Assembly: GCA_964636885.1 (NCBI GenBank)
Contig: CAZWVA010000056.1
Span: 1 to 18,331 of the forward strand
Direction of reading: 5' to 3'
DNA from: CAZWVA01 sp964636885
Lineage (GTDB): Bacteria; Desulfobacterota_D; UBA1144; Nemesobacterales; CSP1-2
Length of the DNA: 18,331 nucleotides
The position numbers and the translations under genes are program-made. Shown here piece by piece: positions 1-6,054 of this stretch (position 1 is the first letter of the stretch; each line of letters opens with the position of its first letter). The notes under the pieces are model-generated. The model saw only the letters and a program-made list of their open reading frames with translations. It was not told the origin of the DNA and ran no database searches.

Positions 1-122
1 TCTGGTTCATCTGTTTTTATTTAAACCCCGATCATCGAAATTGCAAAAGGGTTCGTAAAATCCCTAAGGCGCCGCGCTTCGGTCGTATTCGGTTTAGGCG
101 TCCGGCGTGAATTTCTAGTACG

Positions 123-1172
123 CTACTTGCCATTAAGCCTTACCAGGCTTTCCCTTGCACTTGCGATATAGCTTGAAAATCGCTGCTGTCCTGATGTGAG
201 CTTGATAAACGTTTGATAATTGGCTACCGCTTCTCTATCGTTTTTCGTTTTTTCATAAGCGCGTGCGAGATGGTAGTAGGTATCCGGGTAATTCGGGTTA
301 AGGGAGAGCGACTTCTTAAGGTTCTCTATGGATTCTTTGTATTTATTCATATAGAAGAGGGTGATTCCTAGATTCATGTATCCGACTGCGTAGTTTGGAT
401 CTAACTCTATCGCTTTTTGGTAATGGGATAACGCCTGACCGAGGTAACCCTCAGTTCTAAGGGAGGTTCCGAGGTAGTTGTGGAGTTCTGGGGACTCTGC
501 GAGTTCCATAGCCATCTTGTAATGCTCCGTCGCTTTTTTATAGTTACCTTTATTAAAAAAGTAGGCAGATCCCAGACCTATATGAGCCACAACGAGTTTC
601 GGATCTAATTCGAGTGCCTTTCTTATAAGAGGGCTATCCGGGTCCCTTCCTGTTGCGGCCCAGAGTATGTAGTAGCTTTCCGCATCATTGGGGTACTGCT
701 CCATCACCCGCCTTGCCGTGGCTTCTGCCTCCTTTAGTCTTCTGAGGTGAAGATAGGTTAATGCGAGAGCCCGCTGACACTCCTTTGTATCTGCACCTAG
801 TTTTAGGGCCTTAACCATGTTTTTATAGGAGTTGTTGTAATCTTCTTCGTAGTCCTCTCTCACCTCGAGCTTATAGTAGCCCATATAGGAATACACCTCT
901 CCAAGCCCTGCGTAGGCCGGAGCGAAGTTCGGATTGACCTCGATGGCCTTCTTGTAGTACTCGATTGCGTCTTTAAATCCTTTGGGTGTAAAGAGTAGAT
1001 AGGCGCTCCTGCCCTTTTCGTAGTACTCTACTTCCTTGCCGGCCTTCGTCTCGGCCCTATCTTCCTTTTTGTCTTTTTTGGTCTTTTCCTTTGAGTTTGC
1101 GGTTATCCCCGCTACCGAAACGGAGATTAGTAGAATCGTGATACCAAACAAACCGAAGAGCTTTCTTGCCAT
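123..1172 (-). CDS. Exported TPR-repeat protein
   Basis: A 349-residue protein with an N-terminal signal peptide (about residues 1-26, basic MARK start then a hydrophobic core), a short Lys/Glu-rich linker, and tetratricopeptide repeats over most of the rest. Typical TPR spacing is visible in segments such as AIEVNPNFAPAYAGLGEVY, AIELDPNYAVGYMNLGITLF and SLSLNPNYPDTYYHLARAY, where a Pro-Asn/Asp turn precedes an A-x-x-x-L-G helix. TPR arrays are protein-binding scaffolds, so a periplasmic assembly role is likely but no partner can be named. The start has an AGGAGGGG ribosome site about 11 bases upstream. It is the second gene of an operon, 30 bases after the lipoprotein gene. The divergent pilus locus suggests, but does not prove, a link to envelope assembly. 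Confidence 0.9.
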   Translation of the reverse strand: MARKLFGLFGITILLISVSVAGITANSKEKTKKDKKEDRAETKAGKEVEYYEKGRSAYLLFTPKGFKDAIEYYKKAIEVNPNFAPAYAGLGEVYSYMGYYKLEVREDYEEDYNNSYKNMVKALKLGADTKECQRALALTYLHLRRLKEAEATARRVMEQYPNDAESYYILWAATGRDPDSPLIRKALELDPKLVVAHIGLGSAYFFNKGNYKKATEHYKMAMELAESPELHNYLGTSLRTEGYLGQALSHYQKAIELDPNYAVGYMNLGITLFYMNKYKESIENLKKSLSLNPNYPDTYYHLARAYEKTKNDREAVANYQTFIKLTSGQQRFSSYIASARESLVRLNGK

Positions 1173-1202
1173 TTCTATATTTTCCCCTCCTCTAGTTTTT
1201 TT

Positions 1203-1730
1203 TCAATAGTTTTCTGAAATGAACCTCACTATCTCTTTTGCCACTCCTTTATACACACCCTCTTTGCTAAATCCGAGTGAGCTAAAGCCGTTTACCTCAC
1301 CGGTTGCGATCTCCTTACCCGTGGATTTCTCTACGAGTGCAAGTTGAACTGTAAGGGATGCTTCCCCGAACTTTAAAGCCCCACTCTCGTACCTTATGTC
1401 CTTACCCGATTCGTAATCCGTTACCTCTCCAAGGAGGACAAGCGTATTTTCACCAGGTATGTCTTTAATCGACTCGCGCGCTATCTTCCGAAAACCGGTT
1501 TTCTGGGAGGTAAGGAGTCTTGCCGTTTCATCCGGAATCTGGGTCAGTGCCTCCTGCGGAAGGTATTCGATCCTCGTTTCAAAATCCGCAATCTCGAGCC
1601 CCGCGTATCTACCTAGCCTGGACTCGGGTTGACTGAAATAAGAGGATGTCTTAACCTCGCCGCATCCGGTGATTAAGAGCGCAAACATATAGATAAATAA
1701 AGAAGGCACGATAACACGGTCTTTACTCAT
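1203..1730 (-). CDS. Outer-membrane lipoprotein, DUF4410-like
   Basis: A 175-residue protein. A hydrophobic signal segment ends in the lipobox LITGC, so Cys23 is the predicted lipidated residue. The mature part (about residues 35-175) has the alternating pattern of DUF4410-type lipoproteins: an opening that includes LEIADFETRI, a central strand VLLGEVTDYESG, then LTVQLALVEKSTGKEIATGEV and a C-terminal helix. Such proteins resemble small periplasmic assembly factors, but the biochemical role is unknown. The start codon has GGAGG about 10 bases upstream and a sigma-70-like promoter just beyond. It heads the operon with the TPR gene. The family call rests on pattern recognition, not a search. 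Confidence 0.8.
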   Translation of the reverse strand: MSKDRVIVPSLFIYMFALLITGCGEVKTSSYFSQPESRLGRYAGLEIADFETRIEYLPQEALTQIPDETARLLTSQKTGFRKIARESIKDIPGENTLVLLGEVTDYESGKDIRYESGALKFGEASLTVQLALVEKSTGKEIATGEVNGFSSLGFSKEGVYKGVAKEIVRFISENY

Positions 1731-1750
1731 TACGTGGTCTTCCTCCCTAG

Positions 1751-1779
1751 ATTGTATATACAGAACACCCTACGATCAA
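1751..1779 (-). promoter_or_regulatory. Sigma-70-type promoter of lipoprotein/TPR operon
   Basis: Read on the minus strand: TTGATC (-35, 4/6) at 1779-1774, a 17-base spacer, and TACAAT (-10, 5/6) at 1756-1751. Transcription would start near 1744, leaving only about 14 bases before the lipoprotein start codon at 1730. Confidence 0.5.
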
Positions 1780-1833
1780 GTGCATAAAATAATATGTGAT
1801 AATAACGAATTTACAAGGAGGATAGAAATAAAA

Positions 1834-1853
1834 AGGACTGCAAAAATAGTCCT
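1834..1853 (-). terminator. Small hairpin with T-run on the minus strand
   Basis: AGGACT (1834-1839) pairs with AGTCCT (1848-1853). Read on the minus strand the stem is followed by TTTTTATTTC, which resembles a weak intrinsic terminator. No minus-strand gene ends here, so it may be a leftover of a lost gene or chance. The same bases also form part of a possible plus-strand gene remnant. Confidence 0.3.
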
Positions 1854-1911
1854 CACATCCATCGTCGAATGTCAAGAAGGGTAGAGGCGGGTGTAACTAA
1901 ACTAGAATTAA

Positions 1912-2012
1912 TCTCATAAATCCCTCTGTTGTCATTCTGAAGTAGAGAAGCAACCGAAGAATCCCATTAAATACTCGTGAATCCGAGATGCTTCGCTTTG
2001 TTCAGCATGAGA
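1912..2012. repeat. Dispersed palindromic (MITE-like) repeat, copy 1
   Basis: The left end begins TCTCATAAAT and runs into TGTTGTCATTCTGAAG. The right end is GCTTTGTTCAGCATGAGA (1995-2012). Both ends match the reverse complement of the copy at 11139-11213: bases 1915-1945 agree at 28 of 31 positions and 1995-2012 at 16 of 18. This copy has extra internal sequence (GAAGAATCCC to GAGATGCTTCG), and its outer right end is not preserved. No ORF is present, so it would be non-autonomous. Confidence 0.65.
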
Positions 2013-2227
2013 CCGGTTCTACTCAAATGCTGGGCTTACCTTGTTAATTATCTACACTCCATGAAAGAAGGTGTTTATTTGATGTAGGTACACAGGATAA
2101 AATCGAATCTGACCGGAATCGTCAAACGAGTTCCCACATACTATAAAGAATCTATGGATGCGTTATCATGCTTATTCATCGAATCATAGAGGCAGACCTT
2201 GTGTCTTCCCGGAAACAGGGCTTAAAA

Positions 2228-2272
2228 TTGACAAAATACGTCTAAGACCAATCGATTTGACAATTTTTGTCA
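2228..2272. promoter_or_regulatory. Putative enhancer-binding-protein sites upstream of pilin 1
   Basis: TTGACA occurs at 2228-2233 and again at 2257-2262. The second is half of a perfect inverted repeat, TGACAA-TTT-TTGTCA (2258-2272). These lie about 155-200 bases before the transcription start predicted from the sigma-54 promoter, the usual position for sigma-54 activators. PilR of Pseudomonas aeruginosa binds TGTC-containing tandem elements, so a PilR-like protein is the best guess. Confidence 0.45.
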
Positions 2273-2400
2273 CAAAAAGTGGAAAGTTCGCGAGAATGTT
2301 CTTTTGAAAGGGTTAGCGGAGATCGGGTTTGTTACATCCTCACCAAAAAATATCTTGGTTTTTCGGTCGATTGTATTATCATTAGGAAGAGGGTAGCAGG

Positions 2401-2417
2401 TTGGCACGGGGATTGCA
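2401..2417 (+). promoter_or_regulatory. Sigma-54 promoter of pilin 1
   Basis: TTGGCACGGGGATTGCA matches the sigma-54 consensus TGGCACG-N4-TTGCW at every defined position, with GG and GC elements at the required spacing. Predicted transcription start is about 2428, giving a leader of about 30 bases that contains the AAGGAGG ribosome site of the pilin gene. This is the strongest regulatory signal in the window. Confidence 0.85.
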
Positions 2418-2458
2418 ATTTAGGTTACATAAATAAAATTTTTAAGGAGGTAGTCGAG

Positions 2459-3040
2459 ATGTTTAAGTCAAGACCCATTAGTAAAAAGGGTGAGAAGGGT
2501 TTTACCCTTATCGAGCTTCTGGTGGTCGCGGCCATCATAGGTATCCTTCTTGCGATCGCCATTCCGAACCTTATTAAGGCGAGGATGTCCGCGAACGAGG
2601 CGAATGCAAGGAAGTCCATGCAGACCCTGAGAGATGCGGAGGGCGAGTACTTTGAGCAGGACCTGGATGATAACGGGAACAGGGATTATATCGACGTGAT
2701 TGGTACATTTGGCACGGTACCTTCTCTTCGCGATCCCCAAGGGACGGGTGTGGAAGAGGACGCCCTTGTAGACAGTAGCTTTGAGGGAGCCGATCAGAGC
2801 ACTGGTTGCACCGGTCCAAAGGCCGGATACTGTATACAGTGGGATGCAAACGTTGTAGCCAATGCCAACGGTCAATTTGATGACTTCGGATGGCAGACCT
2901 CTCCAACCAGTGTGAACAAGGTCGGAAGAAGGGATTTTGCCGTCTATGGAGACGGAGTCATAAGATGTCAGGTCAGCACACAGGCAACGGGTGCCGTGGG
3001 AACGTATGAAGCTGACCGTAACGATCCCGGCTGTGATTAA
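2459..3040 (+). CDS. Type IV prepilin (pilin 1)
   Basis: A 193-residue prepilin. A 14-residue basic leader ends in Lys-Gly before the prepilin peptidase site G|FTLIELL. Mature Phe1 and Glu5 are present, followed by the hydrophobic helix LLVVAAIIGILLAIAIPNL used for filament assembly. The globular part has an acidic loop DLDDNGNRD (residues 68-76) resembling a calcium-binding loop, and four cysteines: C117 and C125 in a GCTGPKAGYC segment, and C170 and C192, the last pair framing a typical C-terminal disulfide-bonded loop. Length fits a full-size pilin rather than the short Geobacter type. The ATG at 2459 is chosen because AAGGAGG lies 9 bases upstream and the sigma-54 promoter sits 42 bases before it. 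Pilin 2 is a close paralogue. A major pilin is likely, but a pseudopilin cannot be excluded. Confidence 0.93.
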   Translation: MFKSRPISKKGEKGFTLIELLVVAAIIGILLAIAIPNLIKARMSANEANARKSMQTLRDAEGEYFEQDLDDNGNRDYIDVIGTFGTVPSLRDPQGTGVEEDALVDSSFEGADQSTGCTGPKAGYCIQWDANVVANANGQFDDFGWQTSPTSVNKVGRRDFAVYGDGVIRCQVSTQATGAVGTYEADRNDPGCD

Positions 3041-3065
3041 AAACAAAAGGGGACTAGGAATCAAA

Positions 3066-3098
3066 AGGGTGGCGGGAAGACCCGTCACCCTTTTTATT
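3066..3098 (+). terminator. Intrinsic terminator after pilin 1
   Basis: AGGGTGGCGGG pairs with CCCGTCACCCT (one G-U pair) around an AAGA loop and is followed by TTTTTATTT. It lies 25 bases after the pilin 1 stop codon. Flanking A and T runs extend the stem, so it may act in both directions. Confidence 0.85.
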
Positions 3099-3142
3099 TC
3101 TGGGACTTAAAAACCTGTTCTTTTAAAGGACTATAAAGCCGG

Positions 3143-3195
3143 CCGAAGCAATCTCCAAATCGAGATTGCTCCGTCGCTATCTCTCCTTGCAGTGG
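3143..3195. repeat. Palindromic repeat, GAAGCAATCTC type
   Basis: GAAGCAATCTC (3144-3154) pairs with GAGATTGCTCC (10 of 11) around a short loop, followed by CGTCGCTATCTCTCCTTGCAGTG. This pattern (GATTGCTTCGTCGCT...CGCAATGAC) resembles a widespread bacterial palindromic intergenic repeat. A fragment with related sequence occurs at 5149-5178. Confidence 0.5.
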
Positions 3196-3306
3196 ACTTT
3201 TAACGGTAATCACCGAATTTGAACCATAGATCTCCGGTAGCTTTATTTAAGACGCTTTTAGCTCAATGAACCTATTGAATATCCTGATTTCTGTAAGAGC
3301 GTATCG

Positions 3307-3369
3307 CTGTCGAAAAATGTCGATAAAATACCGTTTGATATTACAAAAAATGTTAGTTTCTTGTAATAT
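3307..3369. promoter_or_regulatory. Putative activator sites upstream of pilin 2
   Basis: TGTCGA occurs twice exactly 10 bases apart (3308-3313 and 3318-3323), i.e. on the same helix face. A perfect 9-base inverted repeat, ATATTACAA (3338-3346) and TTGTAATAT (3361-3369), follows. These lie about 125-190 bases before the predicted sigma-54 start of pilin 2. The TGTC direct repeats fit the PilR-type recognition pattern known from Pseudomonas. Confidence 0.45.
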
Positions 3370-3468
3370 TTGACCGTAAGAGGATGAATGATGTATAACC
3401 GAATACGATCCCTTAGACAAAACCCTTTATTTTCAGCGAGTTAAATCCTTAAATCGATTCTCGTTTTG

Positions 3469-3484
3469 TGGTATGTATCTTGCA
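3469..3484 (+). promoter_or_regulatory. Sigma-54 promoter of pilin 2
   Basis: TGGTATGTATCTTGCA has the invariant GG and GC with correct spacing and a full TTGCA, but T replaces C at two positions of the -24 box. It lies 39 bases before the pilin 2 start, about the same as for pilin 1. It is probably weaker than the pilin 1 promoter. Confidence 0.65.
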
Positions 3485-3522
3485 CCCATTAAATACAAAG
3501 AGAAAAAGAGGTGCTCGTAATA

Positions 3523-4122
3523 ATGTTGGATTTAAAAAGAGTCACAGATATGGAAGAGGGTTTTACCCTTATAGAACTTCTGGTTGTAGCGGCCATAATA
3601 GGTATCCTCCTCGGCATTGCGATCCCTAACCTTGTTAAGGCCAGGCTTTCTGCGAATGAGGCTAATGCAAGGAAGTCACTTCAGACGCTAAGAGATGCCG
3701 AATACGAATACTCTGAACAGGATTTAAATAATAACGGTATAAGGGATTTTACAAACTTTATAGGCACTCAGGGCACTCGAGACACCCTACGCGATCCCGC
3801 CGGCACTAGCGACGAGCAGGATGCGCTTGTTGACGAGACCTTCGAGGGAGCGGTTGTAAACGACGGTAGTCCGGCCGCTGCGGCTACATGTACTAGACCA
3901 AAGGCGGGTTATTGCATAGGTTGGAGTGCGGATGCTTTAAATGACCCCCTTTCCCTTCAGGGTGACTTTGGATGGGAAGCTTCGATGACAGCGGTAGGTA
4001 AAACTGGGAGAAAGGACTTTGTGGTTTTCGCTGATAAGGTCATAAAGTGCAGGGTTTCATCTCAGCCAACCGGTGGAACCGGCCAATTTGAGGGCACACG
4101 AAACGACCCCGGTTGCGATTGA
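3523..4122 (+). CDS. Type IV prepilin (pilin 2)
   Basis: A 199-residue prepilin paralogous to pilin 1. It shares the processing site G|FTLIELL, mature Glu5, an almost identical helix, a SANEANARKS-QTLRDAE block, an acidic loop DLNNNGIRD (residues 67-75), the Cys-x-x-PKAGYC segment, and a C-terminal cysteine loop ending NDPGCD. The ATG at 3523 is preferred over a GTG four codons earlier because GAGGTG lies about 10 bases before it. A further in-frame ATG at 3550 would leave only a four-residue leader. The 13-residue leader is unusual in ending with acidic residues (DMEEG). No terminator follows, so transcripts may run into the ABC transporter genes. Confidence 0.92.
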   Translation: MLDLKRVTDMEEGFTLIELLVVAAIIGILLGIAIPNLVKARLSANEANARKSLQTLRDAEYEYSEQDLNNNGIRDFTNFIGTQGTRDTLRDPAGTSDEQDALVDETFEGAVVNDGSPAAAATCTRPKAGYCIGWSADALNDPLSLQGDFGWEASMTAVGKTGRKDFVVFADKVIKCRVSSQPTGGTGQFEGTRNDPGCD

Positions 4123-4162
4123 TAATATGAAGCGGTCTAAGCGACTTGTAAGAGCACACTGA

Positions 4163-4210
4163 CATAACTATAATTTAGAAAAACTGTCCCTAGTTTCAAT
4201 TATAGCTATG
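4163..4210 (+). promoter_or_regulatory. Hairpin enclosing the ABC ATPase start codon
   Basis: CATAACTATAATT (4163-4175) pairs with AATTATAGCTATG (4198-4210) at 12 of 13 positions. Inner pairing GAAA/TTTC and CT/AG closes on a six-base loop. The right arm ends with the ATG start codon of the ABC ATPase, and no Shine-Dalgarno sequence is visible. The lack of a T-run argues against a terminator. Translational control is an inference. Confidence 0.6.
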
Positions 4211-5137
4211 CTAAAAGTGGAGAACCTTGTAAAGGACTTTACAACCGGGTTCCTAAGAAAGAAGGTACGGGTCTTAAGGGGTGTGTCTTTTTCAGTGAGT
4301 AAAGGGGAGATATTCGGTTTTGTAGGACCGAATGGAGCCGGGAAAACGACCACTTTTAAATCTGTACTTGGATTCGTCCCGATCACGAGTGGAAGTATCG
4401 AATTGATGGGAAGACCTCTTGGGGACGTGGATGTAAGGAGGCATATAGGCTACTTACCTGAAAACCCCTATTTCTACGACTATCTTACAGGCGAGGAACT
4501 CCTTCGTTATATGGGGGAGCTTCACGGATTAAACGGAAGGGGACTGTCCGCTAGGATCGATGAGCTTCTCGATAAGGTGAAGATGTCACACGCAAGAAGG
4601 GTGCAGTTAAGAAGATACTCGAAAGGTATGCTTCAGAGAATCGGAATCGCCCAGGCGCTTATAAACGATCCCGACTTTCTCATACTAGATGAGCCGATGA
4701 GTGGGCTAGACCCTATAGGGCAGAGGGAGGTAAAGGATCTGATTTTGGAAGAGAAAAAGAAGGGTAAAACCATACTCCTCAGCTCCCATATGCTTTCCGA
4801 TGTCGAGGCCCTGTGTGATAGGGTCGGTGTGATTATGGGTGGAAGGGTCGTAAAGACGGGTGAACTCGGAAGGCTTTTTGAAGGGATTCAAAGCGATTAT
4901 GAAATGCTCCTTAGGGACGCCGAGGAGGGGATTGTAGACAGGTTTGCCGACCTTAGGGTCACGATTGAAAAGAGGGCAGGGTTTCTCGTTCTCAGGTTTG
5001 ATGAGGATATAAAGGCGAGGGTTTTGGAGGTCGTCTCTGGTCTTCGAGCGGACGTAGTGTCGCTCCATCCTCTAAGAAAATCCCTTGAGGGGCTTTTCGT
5101 CGAGGAGGCGAAGAAGGATGCCCATCGTGGATCATGA
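4208..5137 (+). CDS. ABC transporter ATPase (PilH-like)
   Basis: A 309-residue cytoplasmic ATPase subunit of an ABC-2 type exporter. Visible motifs: Walker A GPNGAGKTT (residues 40-48), YLPENP at the Q-loop position (Glu in place of Gln, common in this subfamily), a degenerate signature YSKGM (137-141), Walker B FLILDEP (157-163) with a SGLDP D-loop, and switch His194 in LSSHML. A C-terminal extension of about 90 residues is typical for these exporters. The start is fixed by MLKVENL, a standard opening, even though it lacks a ribosome site and sits in a hairpin. The permease follows after 60 bases. Next to pilin genes it recalls PilH of Myxococcus xanthus; that equivalence is inferred. Confidence 0.93.
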   Translation: MLKVENLVKDFTTGFLRKKVRVLRGVSFSVSKGEIFGFVGPNGAGKTTTFKSVLGFVPITSGSIELMGRPLGDVDVRRHIGYLPENPYFYDYLTGEELLRYMGELHGLNGRGLSARIDELLDKVKMSHARRVQLRRYSKGMLQRIGIAQALINDPDFLILDEPMSGLDPIGQREVKDLILEEKKKGKTILLSSHMLSDVEALCDRVGVIMGGRVVKTGELGRLFEGIQSDYEMLLRDAEEGIVDRFADLRVTIEKRAGFLVLRFDEDIKARVLEVVSGLRADVVSLHPLRKSLEGLFVEEAKKDAHRGS

Positions 5138-5148
5138 ATAAAGGCGAT

Positions 5149-5178
5149 CAAGGGATTGCTTCGCTTGCAATGATGAGA
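5149..5178. repeat. Short palindromic repeat fragment inside the operon
   Basis: The GGGATTGCTTCGCTTGCAATGATG stretch within the ATPase-permease gap resembles a single arm of the GATTGCTTCG-type dispersed repeat also seen at 3143-3195. It adds a spacer between two genes that are usually adjacent or overlapping. Confidence 0.35.
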
Positions 5179-5197
5179 GAGGAAGAAGGTCAGTAAA

Positions 5198-5953
5198 ATG
5201 GCCATGAGAAAAATATGGAGCGTTGCCCATAATACGTTTATTGAAGCGGTTAGGGACAGGGTCCTATACAGTTTAATCCTCTTTGCCTTCTTGATGATTC
5301 TGAGCTCTCTTGTATTTGCGAGTATATCGGCCGAGCAGTATAACAAGATCGTAAAGGACCTTGGACTTACGGTAATCTCCCTTATCGGTATTATGATCTC
5401 CGTATTTCTCGGAATGGGCCTTGTGTATAAGGAGATCGAAAAGAAAACGGTCTATAACATCTTCTCAAAACCCATACACAGATATGAGTTTATCATTGGG
5501 AAATACCTTGGGCTTGCCTTTACCCTTCTCGTAAATACGGCATCTATGGCCCTTATCCTTTTTCTTCTCGTACTCTATACCGAGATTAGATACGGGGATC
5601 TTATTAGGGTCTATTACGGAGGGCACTATTTCGCAGAGTTTTTTAAAGCGGTTTATTTTGAGTACCTTGAGTTCCTCATAATAATCGGAATCGCACTCGT
5701 GTTTTCAAGCTTTACAACCCCTGTAATGACGGTGCTTCTAACCTTTTTCCTCTTTGCGATTGGGCGTTTCTCAAGCGATATAAATCTCTTTGCAGAGGAG
5801 ATAAAAACTCCGGCCGCAGCGGTCTTGGCCGGGATCATCTATAGGGTGATACCGAACCTTGAGAAATTCGACGTAAGACGTGAGGCGGTTTATGGAGGGA
5901 ACGTGAGTTTTGACCTAATTCTCTATACAAGTGCTTTCTGTGATGATATTTGA
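5198..5953 (+). CDS. ABC-2 type permease, C terminus apparently frameshifted
   Basis: A 251-residue inner-membrane protein with hydrophobic segments near residues 22-45, 58-75, 100-128, 150-170 and 175-190, the layout of ABC-2 exporter permeases, and an N-terminal KIWSVAHNTFIEAVRDRVLY that fits the family. It should pair with the preceding ATPase. The last hydrophobic segment breaks off: the frame ends SAFCDDI at 5953, whereas the next frame reads VLSVMIFEKREFK and stops at 5972. Family members usually end in a complete helix followed by a similar Phe-Glu-Arg-Arg-Glu-Phe motif. A small out-of-frame deletion or assembly error near 5920-5931 is therefore likely. GAGGAAGAAGG precedes the start. 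Confidence 0.88.
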   Translation: MAMRKIWSVAHNTFIEAVRDRVLYSLILFAFLMILSSLVFASISAEQYNKIVKDLGLTVISLIGIMISVFLGMGLVYKEIEKKTVYNIFSKPIHRYEFIIGKYLGLAFTLLVNTASMALILFLLVLYTEIRYGDLIRVYYGGHYFAEFFKAVYFEYLEFLIIIGIALVFSSFTTPVMTVLLTFFLFAIGRFSSDINLFAEEIKTPAAAVLAGIIYRVIPNLEKFDVRREAVYGGNVSFDLILYTSAFCDDI

Positions 5954-6054
5954 AAAGAGGGAATTCAAATAAACGAGATGCGGGATATAGGGTCCTTTAT
6001 TCAGGATACTAAATCAATCGTACATCACGAATCGTGCATTTTGCATCATTTGTT

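Larger units (their letters stand above)
1731..2458. other. 728-base intergenic region before the first pilin
   Basis: No complete gene is supported. In order it holds the minus-strand promoter of the lipoprotein operon, a small hairpin at 1834-1853 preceded by an AAGGAGG that leads into a possible gene remnant, a palindromic repeat copy (1912-2012), about 200 bases in which I see nothing, TGACA/TGTCA elements (2228-2272) and a near-perfect sigma-54 promoter (2401-2417). An open frame in the pilin's reading frame extends up to a TTG at 2267, but the sigma-54 promoter lies inside it, so that extension is not a real N terminus. Confidence 0.7.
3041..3522. other. 482-base region between the two pilin genes
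   Basis: No gene is present. It contains an intrinsic terminator just after pilin 1, a palindromic repeat (3143-3195), direct and inverted repeats that look like activator sites (3307-3369), the sigma-54 promoter of pilin 2 (3469-3484) and its ribosome site. The arrangement shows that each pilin is its own transcription unit. Confidence 0.75.

Noticed and set aside
50..75. GGTTCG-like T-loop suggesting a tRNA
   Set aside because: No cloverleaf arms can be built around it on either strand.
63..105. GC-rich imperfect stem (CCTAA...TTAGG) after the TPR gene
   Set aside because: Pairing is short, several alternatives compete, and no T-run follows, so a terminator call is not supported.
2267..2458. 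N-terminal extension of pilin 1 by 64 residues from a TTG
   Set aside because: The sigma-54 promoter lies within it and a strong ribosome site marks the ATG at 2459; the extension also would destroy the prepilin leader.
2468..3088. Long minus-strand open frame opposite pilin 1
   Set aside because: It overlaps a clear pilin gene completely and has no recognisable protein features.
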